64,000 nucleotides of DNA from an uncultured Acidobacteriaceae bacterium (GTDB lineage: Bacteria > Acidobacteriota > Terriglobia > Terriglobales > Acidobacteriaceae), in the NCBI GenBank assembly GCA_903904755.1, contig CAIVDV010000013.1:169347-233346 (forward strand), written 5' to 3'. The position numbers and the translations under genes were made by a program. Under the pieces are notes generated by a model. The model searched no databases and had not been told where the DNA came from. It was given only the letters and a program-made list of their open reading frames with translations. Below are positions 16,063-25,127 of the stretch, piece after piece. Numbering within the stretch: the first letter of the stretch is position 1; every line of letters starts with the position of its first letter.

Positions 16063-17433
16063 TTAATCCGAAACCGAACGACTCGCCCGTCGGCTCTGCC
16101 ACCACCCATCAAACGACGCCAGCGCCCGCTCGCATACCATCCGGTGCCGCTCCTTCTTGTCCCGCACCTTCTTGCGCAGTTCTTCTTCCAGCGGCACCAG
16201 CAGGTCAAACGTGATATTCGCCGGCTGAAAATCCTCCGCATCCGCATGCGTAATGTAGTGCGTCAGCGAACCCAGCGCGCTCTCCCTTGGCGCAGCCTCC
16301 GGCTCACGGCCCTGCGCCAGCTCCGCCGCATACAGCCCCGCCAGCAGCCCCGACGCAATCGACTCCGTATACCCCTCAACTCCTGAAATCTGCCCCGCAA
16401 ACAGGACCATCGGATGCGTCTTCAGCCGCAACCGGTCATCCAGCAGCTTCGGCGAGCAGATATACGTATTCCGGTGGATCTGCCCGTATCGCAGAAACTT
16501 CGCATTCTCCAGCCCCGGTATCAGCCGCAGCACACGCGCCTGTTCCCCATACTTCAGGTGATTCTGGAACCCCACCAGGTTATAGCTGTCCGCCCGCAGA
16601 TTCTCCTTGCGCAACTGCACCACCGCATACGGATACCGCCCCGTCTTCGGATCATCCAGCCCCACCGGCTTCATCGGCCCAAACCGCAGCGTATCCACTC
16701 CCCGCTTCGCCAGCACCTCAATCGGCAGGCAGCCCTCAAAGTACTCAGCCTTCTCCCACTCTTTGGCCTCGGCCGCCTCCGCCGTCACCAGCGCCTCGTA
16801 AAACGCCCCATACTCCTCCCGCGTCATCGGGCAATTGATGTAGTCCGCCGTTCCCTTACCCCAGCGCGCCGCAAAGTACACCCGCTCCATGTCAATTGTC
16901 TCGGCATCCACAATCGGCGAAATCGAGTCATAAAACGCCAGTTGCCCCGCCCCGGTGAGTTCGGCAATCCGCCGGCTCAGCGCGTCGGAAGTCAACGGCC
17001 CGCTCGCCACAATCGTGAGCACATCCCCGCTCAGATCCAGCTTCGTCACTTCCTCCCGAATCACCCTGATCCGCAGTTCCGCCGCTATCGCCTCCGCAAT
17101 CTTCTTGGAAAACTCCACCCGGTCCACTGCCAGCGCATGTCCCGCCGGAACCGCCGTCGCATCCGCCAGTGCAAGCAGCCGGCTCCCTGCCCGCCGCATC
17201 TCCTGCTTCAGCAGCCACGGCGCGGTATTCGGGCTCTCGCTCTTCAGGCTGTTGCTGCACACCAGCTCCCCAAACTCCGTCGTCTCATGCGCCGGGGTCA
17301 ATATCTTCTCCCCATCCACCTCCCGCCGCATCTCATACAACTCAACCTCGCAGCCCATCGCTGCCGCCGTCAGTGCCGCCTCCGGCCCCGCCAGCCCACC
17401 GCCAATCACTCGCACCTTCCGCACACCGCTCAA
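16063..17433 (-). CDS. trmFO: folate-dependent tRNA (uracil-54) methyltransferase, FADH2-oxidising
   Basis: About 456 residues of TrmFO (Gid), which makes ribothymidine at position 54 using methylene-THF and FADH2. Clear signatures are VRVIGGGLAGPEAALTAAAMGCEVELYEMR, HETTEFGELVCSNSLKSES, FAARWGKGTADYINCPM and the C-terminal LFAGQISGVEGYTESIASGLLAG. No ATG precedes the conserved FAD motif. TTG 17433 is chosen because AGGAG lies six bases upstream; the track's start at TTG 17439 would leave no spacing. It is related in sequence to mnmG in this window but has its own substrate motifs. Confidence 0.94.
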   Translation of the reverse strand: MSGVRKVRVIGGGLAGPEAALTAAAMGCEVELYEMRREVDGEKILTPAHETTEFGELVCSNSLKSESPNTAPWLLKQEMRRAGSRLLALADATAVPAGHALAVDRVEFSKKIAEAIAAELRIRVIREEVTKLDLSGDVLTIVASGPLTSDALSRRIAELTGAGQLAFYDSISPIVDAETIDMERVYFAARWGKGTADYINCPMTREEYGAFYEALVTAEAAEAKEWEKAEYFEGCLPIEVLAKRGVDTLRFGPMKPVGLDDPKTGRYPYAVVQLRKENLRADSYNLVGFQNHLKYGEQARVLRLIPGLENAKFLRYGQIHRNTYICSPKLLDDRLRLKTHPMVLFAGQISGVEGYTESIASGLLAGLYAAELAQGREPEAAPRESALGSLTHYITHADAEDFQPANITFDLLVPLEEELRKKVRDKKERHRMVCERALASFDGWWQSRRASRSVSD

Positions 17434-17486
17434 GAACAACTCCTATTCAATCCTGCCGCACACTCGGCACACTCATCTGCTTGAGG

Positions 17487-17771
17487 CTAGAGGGAAAAAA
17501 GCTGGCTATGTGAACCCATACGTACCAGCCGCAGAGTGCATTCATCTGGCAATTTATAGATGAGCAACAAATCTGGCTTCAGATGACATTCTCTGTGGCC
17601 CTTCCAGTTCCCACCCAGCACATGATCCCGAAATCTGGCAGGCAATGGAGCGTCCATCGCCAGCAACTCTGTTACCTCGGCGAACAGGCCCTCAATGTCT
17701 TGATGGCGCGGGGTCGCCTGGACTCGCCTGTAGTCGCGCTTGAAAGCAGAAGTGAACTCAATCTTCCGCAT
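17487..17771 (-). CDS. yafQ: YafQ-family mRNA interferase toxin
   Basis: A 94-residue RelE-superfamily toxin of the YafQ type. The family layout is plain: KIEFTSAFKRDYRR at the N-terminus, AMDAPLPARFRDHVLGGNWKGHRECHLKPDLLLIYKL in the middle and LRLVRMGSHSQLFSL at the end. The conserved His-Glu-His positions (GHRECHL) and the terminal GSHSxLF are the residues associated with ribosome-dependent mRNA cutting in YafQ. It overlaps its antitoxin by 14 bases. Confidence 0.9.
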   Translation of the reverse strand: MRKIEFTSAFKRDYRRVQATPRHQDIEGLFAEVTELLAMDAPLPARFRDHVLGGNWKGHRECHLKPDLLLIYKLPDECTLRLVRMGSHSQLFSL

Positions 17772-18018
17772 GCAAAAGTGCCATCATTTCTTGAACATTG
17801 GCAGCCCTGGTAACCTCACCGCGCTCACCGGCCTCAATGGCTTCGGCGGTGGCTCGGTTGGGAACTCGCAGCTCAAATGGCATCGCTTTTTCCGCCGCAA
17901 TTCGGGTCAGCAAAATCCGTACAGCATCCGAGACGGTCAGCCCCATGCTGGCCAGTGCCTCAGCGGCTTGATCCTTCACGTCACCATCCACACGAATGTG
18001 CACCATGTTGCTCGCCAT
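17758..18018 (-). CDS. dinJ: RelB/DinJ-family antitoxin
   Basis: An 86-residue antitoxin with an N-terminal ribbon-helix-helix domain (VHIRVDGDVKDQAAEALASMGLTVSDAVRILLTRIAAEKAMPF) and a charged C-terminal tail that should wrap YafQ. The segment MGLTVSDAVRILLTR is typical of DinJ. The promoter region contains a short dyad (18033..18045), probably the operator. A plausible alternative start at the internal ATG (MVHIRVD) differs by four residues only. Confidence 0.9.
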   Translation of the reverse strand: MASNMVHIRVDGDVKDQAAEALASMGLTVSDAVRILLTRIAAEKAMPFELRVPNRATAEAIEAGERGEVTRAANVQEMMALLHAED

Positions 18019-18032
18019 GAAAACACCTCATA

Positions 18033-18045
18033 TATACATTGTATA
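18033..18045. promoter_or_regulatory. dyad operator upstream of dinJ
   Basis: TATAC-ATT-GTATA forms a perfect five-base dyad 15 bases from the antitoxin start, in an A+T-rich patch that also offers a -10-like hexamer. DinJ-type proteins bind such dyads to repress their own operon. Confidence 0.5.
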
Positions 18046-18068
18046 CTTCGCGCAGAAACCTCTTCAGG

Positions 18069-18578
18069 TTATGACACAGGGCCCTCCACCAACCCCGGCG
18101 CCCACTCTGCCAACGCCGCAATCGCATCCCCCGTCATCCGCACATTCCGCCACTCATCCAGGAAACTCGCCCCCAGCGCCCGGTAAAACTCCACCGCCGG
18201 CGTATTCCAGTCCAGCACCTCCCACTGCAACCGCGGACACCCCTTCTCCACAGCAATCGCAGCCACCTGCGCCAGCAGTGCCTTCCCTATCCCCAACCCT
18301 CGAAATTCCGGCTGCACAAACAAATCCTCCAGATACAGCCCCGGCCGCCCCAGCCACGTCGAATAGTTGAAAAAGTAGAACGCAAACCCCGCCGCGCGCC
18401 CGTCATGCTCGGCTATCAAACAATGGAAAAACGGCTCCGGCCCAAATCCGTCGCGCATCAGGTCGCCTTCCGTCGCCGTCACCGCATCCGGCTCCCGTTC
18501 ATAGATAGCCAGTCCGCGAATCAACTCCAGGATCAGTGGCACATCGGCGGCCACAGCTTTCCGTAATATCGTTGCCAT
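18069..18578 (-). CDS. GNAT-family N-acetyltransferase
   Basis: A 169-residue GNAT enzyme, probably of the small-molecule (diamine/spermidine-like) acetyltransferase subgroup. It has LRKAVAADVPLILELIRGLAIYEREPDAVTATE at the start and the acetyl-CoA binding motif LEDLFVQPEFRGLGIGKALLAQVA, with a C-terminal LQWEVLDWNTPAVEFYRALGA. Substrate is not determined. ATG 18578 (MATILRK) is where the domain starts; ATG 18587 three codons upstream is possible. It runs in the same direction as dinJ-yafQ, upstream of them, and is probably independent. Confidence 0.85.
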   Translation of the reverse strand: MATILRKAVAADVPLILELIRGLAIYEREPDAVTATEGDLMRDGFGPEPFFHCLIAEHDGRAAGFAFYFFNYSTWLGRPGLYLEDLFVQPEFRGLGIGKALLAQVAAIAVEKGCPRLQWEVLDWNTPAVEFYRALGASFLDEWRNVRMTGDAIAALAEWAPGLVEGPVS

Positions 18579-18587
18579 GCCTTCCAT

Positions 18588-18976
18588 TCTATGGGAGTTA
18601 AACCTCCCAAGCCCTCCCCTGCCCCCTCCCCGGCAAGCCGAAAAGGTGTGACGCACAACACAATTCCCGCAGCCCGCCGGCACTGTACCATGGTTAGGTG
18701 GGCTATGCTGTCGCCAAGCTGCGCCGCCCCAGGGTCTGCCACCCGTTTGCGGTCCATACCGCCAGTTGGATTCAGCCCTTGAACCGGAGGCACCTTTGGC
18801 GTTAACGTGGTCATGCTGCCGATAAGCTCGCCGTCAGGTGCTTCAACTCACTCCGGCACAGCAACTCGGCTACCGTTTCCGGGTTCATCCCTGTGCCAAC
18901 CACTCGTGGGGAAGGCCTGACATCGACTTTTGCACCACGCGATTCTTGCGATCTCAAGTTTGTAAGGAGAAGAAAC
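18588..18976. other. 389-base gap before the TPR gene
   Basis: No ORF on either strand has a credible start, domain or codon pattern here, and I see none of the palindromic modules. The last 15 bases hold TAAGGAGAAG, the ribosome-binding site of the next gene. The A+T-richer stretch at about 18930-18965 could hold its promoter, but no convincing -35/-10 pair stands out. Confidence 0.4.
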
Positions 18977-20083
18977 ATGAAGTTCAAAGTATTGCTCACG
19001 CTCGCCGCGGCCGCTCTGTTCACCGTGGCCGGCATGGCCCAGGATGCAGCGCCGGTCGGCAAAGTCCATGGCCGCGTTACCGACCCCACCGGTGTGCCGA
19101 AGACCCAGGGCACCGTAAGCCTCTCCTCCGACAGCGGACGCACTCTCAAGTACAGCTTCCCCGTCTCCGCCACTGGTGATTTCACTGGCTCTGGCATCAC
19201 CCCCGGAACCTACTCCATCATCTTCCGCCTCCCTGACACCGCCGAGGGCAAGTTCATCGACCTCATCGACAACGTCAAGATTGTCGCCGCGCAGGACACC
19301 CTGCAGGACGTCGACATGAGCCGCAAGGAGTACATCGAAAAAATGACTCCCGAGCAGCAGAAGCAGGTCGAGGAGTTCAAGAAGAAGAACGCCGAAATCA
19401 TGAAGGGCAACGCAGTTATCAAGCAGCTCAACGCTGACCTGCTCCAGGCCCGCCAGGACAACAAGGACAAAAAGTACGACGAAGCCGAGCAGCTCATGCT
19501 CAAAGACACCCAGATGCGTCCCGATGGCGTTCTCCTCTGGTACGAACTCGGCGGCGCGCAGCTTGGCCTCAAGAAGCACGACGAAGCCATCCTCACCTAC
19601 AAAAAGGTCCTCGAGCTCGACGCCGCTTCCAAGAAGCCCAACATCGACCTCCAGGGCGGCGCACACGCCGGCCTCGGCGAAGCACTTGCCCGTGACGGCA
19701 AGGCCGACGACGTAGCCGCGGCTGTTGCCGAATACGATGAGGCCGCCAAGGTCAACCCGACCCGCGCCGCTTTCTACCTCACCAACGAGGCCGTCGTCTT
19801 CCAGAACACCAACAACACTGACGCACAGTCCATCGCGTCCGACAAGGCCATCGCCGCCGATCCCAAGAACCCGCTGCCTTACTACCTCAAGGGCCAGTCC
19901 CTCGTCGGCAAGGTCACGCAGGATCCCAAGACCAAGGCCTGGGTACTCCCCGCCGGCCTCGCCGATGCCTACAACACCTACCTCAAGCTGGCCCCGACCG
20001 GCCCCTACGCCGCCGAAATCACCAGCATCATGGCCGAGCTCACCAAGCCCGTCCAGACCACCTTCAAGGCCACCAAGAAGTAA
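18977..20083 (+). CDS. secreted TPR protein with N-terminal carboxypeptidase-regulatory-like domain
   Basis: A 368-residue exported protein. Residues 1-21 are a signal peptide (KFKVLLTLAAAALFTVAGMAQ). A beta domain follows (GKVHGRVTDPTGVPKTQGTVSLSS ... GDFTGSGITPGTYSIIFRLP), of the CarboxypepD_reg-like type common in acidobacterial secreted proteins. A Lys/Glu-rich helix (TPEQQKQVEEFKKKNAEIMK) then leads to TPR-like repeats (LLWYELGGAQLGLKKHDEAILTYKKVLEL and later AAFYLTNEAVVFQNTN). It probably acts as a periplasmic scaffold; its partner is unknown. AAGGAGAAG six bases upstream fixes the start, although the ORF is longer. Confidence 0.85.
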   Translation: MKFKVLLTLAAAALFTVAGMAQDAAPVGKVHGRVTDPTGVPKTQGTVSLSSDSGRTLKYSFPVSATGDFTGSGITPGTYSIIFRLPDTAEGKFIDLIDNVKIVAAQDTLQDVDMSRKEYIEKMTPEQQKQVEEFKKKNAEIMKGNAVIKQLNADLLQARQDNKDKKYDEAEQLMLKDTQMRPDGVLLWYELGGAQLGLKKHDEAILTYKKVLELDAASKKPNIDLQGGAHAGLGEALARDGKADDVAAAVAEYDEAAKVNPTRAAFYLTNEAVVFQNTNNTDAQSIASDKAIAADPKNPLPYYLKGQSLVGKVTQDPKTKAWVLPAGLADAYNTYLKLAPTGPYAAEITSIMAELTKPVQTTFKATKK

Positions 20084-20105
20084 CCCGCCCTCAACCGGAA
20101 TCCAG

Positions 20106-20131
20106 CGGCCGCTCCCAACCGGGGGCGGCCG
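20106..20131 (+). terminator. intrinsic terminator after the TPR gene
   Basis: CGGCCGC pairs with GCGGCCG across a 12-base loop, then TTCCGCTTT follows. It lies 22 bases after the TPR gene stop. Confidence 0.6.
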
Positions 20132-20211
20132 TTCCGCTTTCACCCGCCAACATCACCCCAACCCGGCATCTTCCCCATACCCGCGCCTTTCAGGGCTAAA
20201 ATCGTCAAGGT

Positions 20212-21525
20212 ATGCGAAACCCGCTTTTGAGCTACGATGAGGCCGCCGAGCAGGTGAACCGGTTTGTGCTCGCCCTCGCCACTGGCACTGAGATTCCCGC
20301 AGCCCTCGGCCAGCCTCCATCGCCCGCGGCCCCTCCCACTTCGCGAATCTCTGAGCTCCTCCCCCTGGAATCCGCCTGCGGCCGCGTCCTCGCCACCCCC
20401 ATCACCGCCGACCGCGACCAGCCCGCTTTCCCCCGCTCCACCCGCGACGGCTTCGCCTGCCGCGCTGCTGAGGCCAACACCCACGGCTGGCTCTTCCAGG
20501 CCGGGCTCGTTCGCGCCGGCCAACTCCCCGACCGCCCCCTCGCAACCGGGGAAATCCTCGAAATCATGACCGGCGCAACCCTGCCCGAAGGCGCAGACTG
20601 CGTCCTCATGCTGGAGCACGTTGAGCACGGCGACGGCTTTGTCCGCCAGCTTGTCGGTCGCACCATCGCCCCCGGCGACAACTTCGTCCCCCGCGGCGCA
20701 GAGTGCCGCGTCGGCGACACCCTCGTGCCCGCCGGCGTTCGCCTCACACCAGCCCAAATCGCCGTCGCCGCCCAATGCGGTTACCGCGAACTCGCCGTCC
20801 ACCCCCGACCCCGCGTCGCCATCCTCTCCAGCGGCGACGAACTCGTCCCCCACGACCAGGTGCCCGGCCCCGGCCAAATCCGTAACTCCAACACCCCCAT
20901 GCTCGCCGCCATGGTCGCCGCCGCCGGAGCCGTGCCAGTCCCCATGGCCATCGTGCACGACACCCCCGACGCCCTCGACTCCGCCATCCGCGCCGCCCTT
21001 GAACCCGCCGCCCGTATCGATCTGCTCCTCATCACCGGCGGAATCTCCGTCGGAAAATTCGACCTCGTCGCCCCCGCGCTCACCCGCTGCGGCGCTCGCT
21101 TCTTCTTCGGTGGCGTCGCCATCCAGCCCGGCAAACCCGTCGCCTTCGGCAGCCTCACCCGCACCGCCCAGCCCGGCTCCGCCCCCGGCCCGCTCCCATT
21201 CTTCGCGCTCCCCGGCAACCCCATCTCCAGCGCCGTCACCTTTCAGCTCTTTGCCCTGCCCCTGCTCACTGCACTCGCTGAGGACACCGCCATCCAGCCC
21301 CGTTTTGCCCGCGCCCGCCTCATCGGCACATGGAAAGGCAAATCCGGCCTCATGCGCTTCCTCCCCGCCTGGTGCGACTTCCAACCCCACCCCACCGTCC
21401 AGCTCATCCCCTGGCAGGGCTCCGGAGACCTCGCCGCCTTCGCCGCCTCCAACTGCTACCTCGTCGTTCCCGCCGATAAAGACACTCTCGAAGACGCCAA
21501 ATCCGTCACCATCCTGCTCCGCTAG
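20212..21525 (+). CDS. moeA: molybdopterin molybdenumtransferase
   Basis: A 437-residue MoeA, which inserts molybdate into adenylylated molybdopterin. Diagnostic segments are SACGRVLATPITADRDQPAFPRSTRDGFA, GEILEIMTGATLPEGADCVLMLEHVE, ILSSGDELVPHDQVPGPGQIRNSN, LLITGGISVGKFDLV, VAIQPGKPVAFG and LPGNPISSAVTFQLF. The usual 'SAMDGYA' appears as 'STRDGFA', but the Asp-Gly pair is kept. No other molybdenum cofactor genes are in the window. Its stop overlaps the stop of the convergent glycosidase gene by four bases. Confidence 0.93.
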   Translation: MRNPLLSYDEAAEQVNRFVLALATGTEIPAALGQPPSPAAPPTSRISELLPLESACGRVLATPITADRDQPAFPRSTRDGFACRAAEANTHGWLFQAGLVRAGQLPDRPLATGEILEIMTGATLPEGADCVLMLEHVEHGDGFVRQLVGRTIAPGDNFVPRGAECRVGDTLVPAGVRLTPAQIAVAAQCGYRELAVHPRPRVAILSSGDELVPHDQVPGPGQIRNSNTPMLAAMVAAAGAVPVPMAIVHDTPDALDSAIRAALEPAARIDLLLITGGISVGKFDLVAPALTRCGARFFFGGVAIQPGKPVAFGSLTRTAQPGSAPGPLPFFALPGNPISSAVTFQLFALPLLTALAEDTAIQPRFARARLIGTWKGKSGLMRFLPAWCDFQPHPTVQLIPWQGSGDLAAFAASNCYLVVPADKDTLEDAKSVTILLR

Positions 21526-23042
21526 TCCTCGCCAGTCCAGCGCGTCAATCCCGGCGGCGCGTATCCCGCATCCTCCGCATCCAGCACCAGCACCCAGTCC
21601 GGACCATTCGGCGGCGTCCGAAATTCAGCTTTCGGGCTCGACTCAAAGCTCCCAATCCGGCTGCCTACCCCGCTCCTGGGGTCGTACCACCACGCCTGAA
21701 ATCGCCTTCCCCGCAGCTTGCGCAGGTCAACCGTCACATTCTGGTCCTCGCGCGGAACATACACAAACGCATAACTCCCCTCTCGGTCGCGAATTGCCTG
21801 CATATGGCTCCCACCTTGTCCCGGGTCTCCCACAATCAGGCTCTGATCCGGCGTTCGGCGGAAAAACGGCCGCGACTCCACCAGTTCCCGCAGAAACCTC
21901 ATCTGCCTCCCGCCCGGTCGATTCAGCGCATCCACCCAATCCCGGTCGGCCCACAGCAGCGGTTCGTTCCGCGGCCCGAAAAACCCCCAAACCGAGTTGT
22001 GCCCGTATGTCACTCCGCACGCCCCCGCAAACACGCTCCGGTACACCTGCTTCCTCACATCCAAATCCCGAAAAAATCCCGTCGCAGGATCCCACTTCGG
22101 CCACTGGTTATAGGCCGTGTCCTCGTAGTTCGGCTCCAGATCCAGCGTCGGCTTGGCCGGGGTCTTGGCGTAATCCCGCGCGACCCATTCCCACACCGGA
22201 ACATCATGCCCCCCGCCATGTCCGCTCTGCATTCCATTCACCGTCAGCCACGGCTCTTCATGCAAATACAGCGAAGACGATTCCGACCCTCCCTGCGGGT
22301 GATACACAATCAATGGTTTCCGTCCCCCACCCTGCTCAATGCCGGCCGCAACCTCCCGCCAAATCGGTGTCCAGTCCGCATCCGCCGCAAAACCCGCCTG
22401 CTTCGCCAGGTTCTGCAGATAGTCGTTGTGCATCCCGGCCAACCGCGCTGGCCTGTCCCCACCCAGCATCCACACCACATTCGTGTGCCCCTTCAGCCGG
22501 CTCGCAAGATATCGCGCAAACTCATGAGCATCGGCCAGGTTATCCATCCGGAAAAGTCGCGGTCCCGTACCCCACGGCGCAGTCAGCTTGTCGCCCCATA
22601 TTGGCACCAGTGCCACATACAGCCCGCGGCTTTCCGCCTCATCCACCAGTTCCACAATTCGGTCAAAATAAGCCGGATTTGGCTGCTTCGGGTCGTTCTC
22701 AATCAACGGCTTCAATCCCAGTGCACTCGGCGCAGACACGCCGTCAAACTCGCTCAGCACCACCGTCTGAATCACAGTGAAACCCTGCTCAGACCGGGTC
22801 CGCAAATAGTAGCTGGCTTCATCCCGGGTCGTGTGGTGAATCAGCTCCCAGGCCGTATCCCCCAGCCAGAAGAACGGCTTCCCCTCATCCGTCTCCAGAG
22901 AGTGTCCATCCGCGTGCACACGCAGGGCAGGCAAATGGTGCTTTCCCCCCTCCACTCCCTGCGCAAAAGCAGCCGTAGGAATCACCGAGGCAAGCAAAAC
23001 ACCCAAAAGCAAACCCCTCAAACACCAACCGGCTTGTGCCAT
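21522..23042 (-). CDS. secreted glycoside hydrolase, DUF4038 / GH140-like
   Basis: A 506-residue exported enzyme with a signal peptide (CLRGLLLGVLLASVIPTAAFAQ). The body is the DUF4038 (apiosidase-like, GH140) TIM-barrel: PFFWLGDTAWELIHHTTRDEASYYLRTRSEQGFTVIQTVVL, RGLYVALVPIWGDKL, NVVWMLGGDRPA, KPTLDLEPNYED and GVTYGHNSVWGFF. The C-terminus (YAFVYVPREDQNVTVDL ... GRRFQAWWYDPRSG) matches the putative collagen-binding domain often fused to it. Characterised relatives release apiose from pectin side chains, so plant polysaccharide use is the best guess. Confidence 0.85.
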   Translation of the reverse strand: MAQAGWCLRGLLLGVLLASVIPTAAFAQGVEGGKHHLPALRVHADGHSLETDEGKPFFWLGDTAWELIHHTTRDEASYYLRTRSEQGFTVIQTVVLSEFDGVSAPSALGLKPLIENDPKQPNPAYFDRIVELVDEAESRGLYVALVPIWGDKLTAPWGTGPRLFRMDNLADAHEFARYLASRLKGHTNVVWMLGGDRPARLAGMHNDYLQNLAKQAGFAADADWTPIWREVAAGIEQGGGRKPLIVYHPQGGSESSSLYLHEEPWLTVNGMQSGHGGGHDVPVWEWVARDYAKTPAKPTLDLEPNYEDTAYNQWPKWDPATGFFRDLDVRKQVYRSVFAGACGVTYGHNSVWGFFGPRNEPLLWADRDWVDALNRPGGRQMRFLRELVESRPFFRRTPDQSLIVGDPGQGGSHMQAIRDREGSYAFVYVPREDQNVTVDLRKLRGRRFQAWWYDPRSGVGSRIGSFESSPKAEFRTPPNGPDWVLVLDAEDAGYAPPGLTRWTGED

Positions 23043-23046
23043 AGAC

Positions 23047-23679
23047 CTACTCCTTGCTTTCTACCCCGTTCTTGCCCCGCTTCCTCAATGCCCACACCGC
23101 AATCGCCGCAAAAACCAGCGTCAGCCCCGTCAGGAACAGCACCAGGTGGTGGTGCACCACATCGCCCACCACGCCCACCGCGCCCGGCCCCAGCTTCAGC
23201 ACCAGCAGCGACAGAATCAGCCACCGAATCAGCCTTCCCAGGAACACCGCCAGCATATAGGGCGCTACCCGCATCTCAAACACACCGGCGGCAAACACAA
23301 ATGCCTTCCACGGCGTCGGCGGCGGCAGCATGCTCGGAACCAGCACCGCCAGAAACTCCTGCTTCTCAAACCGCAACTGCATCGCCTCAAACCGCTTCCG
23401 GTCCACCCGCTTCAGCAGAAACAGCTCCCCCCCGGCCCGCCCCAGCCCATACGGAACCAGCCCGCCAATCGCCGACCCCGCCGCACCCATCAGGCAATAC
23501 ACCCAGAAATGCCCCTGGTCCGACCAAACATATCCGGCCAGAATCAAGTCCATCGGCACCGGCAGGCTCGACGAGTCCAGCAGCGCCACCAGCCCCACTC
23601 CCCAAAATCCGAGTTTGGCCAGCGCCGGCAGCAGAACCAGCTTCCAGCGGTCCATCAACAGGGCAAAAAAATGCTTCAA
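23047..23679 (-). CDS. VTT-domain (DedA-like) membrane protein
   Basis: A 210-residue membrane protein with a VTT/SNARE-associated fold: FWGVGLVALLDSSSLPVPMDLILAGYVW, YCLMGAAGSAIGGLVPYGLGRAGGELFLLK, and SMLPPPTPWKAFVFAAGVFEMR with the conserved loop and Arg. Members of the wider family move phospholipid carriers across the membrane; this branch is uncharacterised. The predicted start is TTG 23679 with GGAG seven bases upstream. It lies just upstream of the glycosidase gene in the same direction (four bases between). Confidence 0.82.
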   Translation of the reverse strand: MKHFFALLMDRWKLVLLPALAKLGFWGVGLVALLDSSSLPVPMDLILAGYVWSDQGHFWVYCLMGAAGSAIGGLVPYGLGRAGGELFLLKRVDRKRFEAMQLRFEKQEFLAVLVPSMLPPPTPWKAFVFAAGVFEMRVAPYMLAVFLGRLIRWLILSLLVLKLGPGAVGVVGDVVHHHLVLFLTGLTLVFAAIAVWALRKRGKNGVESKE

Positions 23680-23978
23680 TCACAGCTCCACACGCGGCCG
23701 GATAGGAATGGCCAGCGGATTCCCGCCCAGCCCAACCACTGACTTTTTCCCGCGAATTTCCTCAAACCGAAGCCCAAAATGCGGCTTCCACCGTCCAACT
23801 GGACAGTGTTCATTCTATGCTGGCCCGCCTGCCCGCGAAATCCCGCTTCCCTGTGGCCTCCCCAACCCTGCGGATGAGAGAATAAGCTGTATCCGAACGG
23901 ACCCAAACAACAGCAGGGCCAGTGCCGAATCCAAACTTCGGCCCACCGCAGCCCCGCAGCAGGAACCCTGATTCACAA

Positions 23979-25037
23979 ATGCCTCTCTTCGAATCTCCAA
24001 CCGAACCCCAGCGGCCAGACGAACCCGGCAAGGAAGCCGAGACCTCGCAGCAGCGCCCCACTGCCTCCTCCGGCACCAGCCGCTGGACCGACTACAGCAC
24101 CTGGGAACTCCTCGAAAAAATCAGCGAGTACGAAGACGAGCGCCGCCGCCAGCGCATCCGCGAAGGCATCTGGATCTCCATCATCCTCCACATGATCCTC
24201 TTCAGCGGCATGACCTGGATCCCCCGATACATCCTCCACTCCCCCCAGGTCATCGACCCCTTCGACGCCATCAACAAGCGCAAGGACCTCACCTACCTCG
24301 ACCAGCTCCCCGACGCCCTGCGCCAAATCCAAAAGCCCAAGCCGGCCCCCGTCAAGCCCAACCAGCAGGTCATCGACAAAAAGACGATGGACCAGATGAA
24401 GGCCGACCAGGCCCTCAAACAACTGGAAAAGCCCACGCCTCCCCCCGAGGAGCCCAAGCCCGAGCCCACCCCGGCGCCCGTCACCCCGCCGCCCCCGGCC
24501 ACCACCGCGCCCCCCCAGCCGCAGCCCCAGCTCGCCTTTGAGCAGCCGCGCCCCGCCCCCGTCCCCGCCAAGCCCAACTTCAGCCTCAACCAGGGATCCT
24601 CCAACGACCGCCTCCTCCAGGCCATGCGCGACGCCGCCCACAACCAGAACAGCGGCAACGCCAGCGGCGGCAACCTCCGCCAGCATCCCTCCGCCGCCGG
24701 CGGGGCTGAAATCCTCACCGACACCCAGGGCATCGACTTCGGCCCCTGGCTCCAGAAAGTCGTCCGCGAAACCTACCGCACCTGGGACCCCCTCATCCCC
24801 GAGGAAGTCAACCCGCCCATCAGCAAGCGCGGCCAGGTCGAAATCGTCTTCACCGTCCTCCCCAACGGACGCCTCCAACCTGGCGGCATGACCGAAACCG
24901 GCCGCTCCGGCGATGTCGCCCTTGACCGCGCCGCCTGGGGTGCCATCACCTCCGCCGACTACCCACCCCTCCCCCGCGACTTCCACGGCCCCTACATCCA
25001 GCTACGCTTCCGATTCCAATACAACACCGGCGATTAG
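23979..25037 (+). CDS. TonB-like energy transducer
   Basis: A 352-residue protein with a cytoplasmic N-terminus, a single membrane span (IWISIILHMILFSGMTWIP), and a long Pro/Lys/Glu-rich periplasmic stretch (KPTPPPEEPKPEPTPAPVTP). The C-terminal domain is TonB-like (WLQKVVRETYRTWDPLIPEE ... GQVEIVFTVLPNGRLQPGGM ... LDRAAWGAITSADYPPLP). It would couple the proton motive force to outer-membrane transporters, or act in an envelope complex; no ExbB/ExbD or receptor gene is adjacent. ATG 23979 is preferred over GTG 23922. Confidence 0.82.
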   Translation: MPLFESPTEPQRPDEPGKEAETSQQRPTASSGTSRWTDYSTWELLEKISEYEDERRRQRIREGIWISIILHMILFSGMTWIPRYILHSPQVIDPFDAINKRKDLTYLDQLPDALRQIQKPKPAPVKPNQQVIDKKTMDQMKADQALKQLEKPTPPPEEPKPEPTPAPVTPPPPATTAPPQPQPQLAFEQPRPAPVPAKPNFSLNQGSSNDRLLQAMRDAAHNQNSGNASGGNLRQHPSAAGGAEILTDTQGIDFGPWLQKVVRETYRTWDPLIPEEVNPPISKRGQVEIVFTVLPNGRLQPGGMTETGRSGDVALDRAAWGAITSADYPPLPRDFHGPYIQLRFRFQYNTGD

Positions 25038-25127
25038 AGCCTGCCCACTGCCCAATTCCCCCGCAGGCATCACCGCACACCCAACCCCTTTTCCTGTACA
25101 CTTCTTTCGTTCCTCAAGGAGTCGATT

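Noticed and set aside
23676-23906. A short ORF just upstream of the VTT-domain gene, overlapping its TTG start
   Set aside because: A second frame there reads FEEIRGKKSVVGLGGNPLAIPIRP, which looks more protein-like than the listed one, but it has no start codon and no known family. Neither is supported enough to call.
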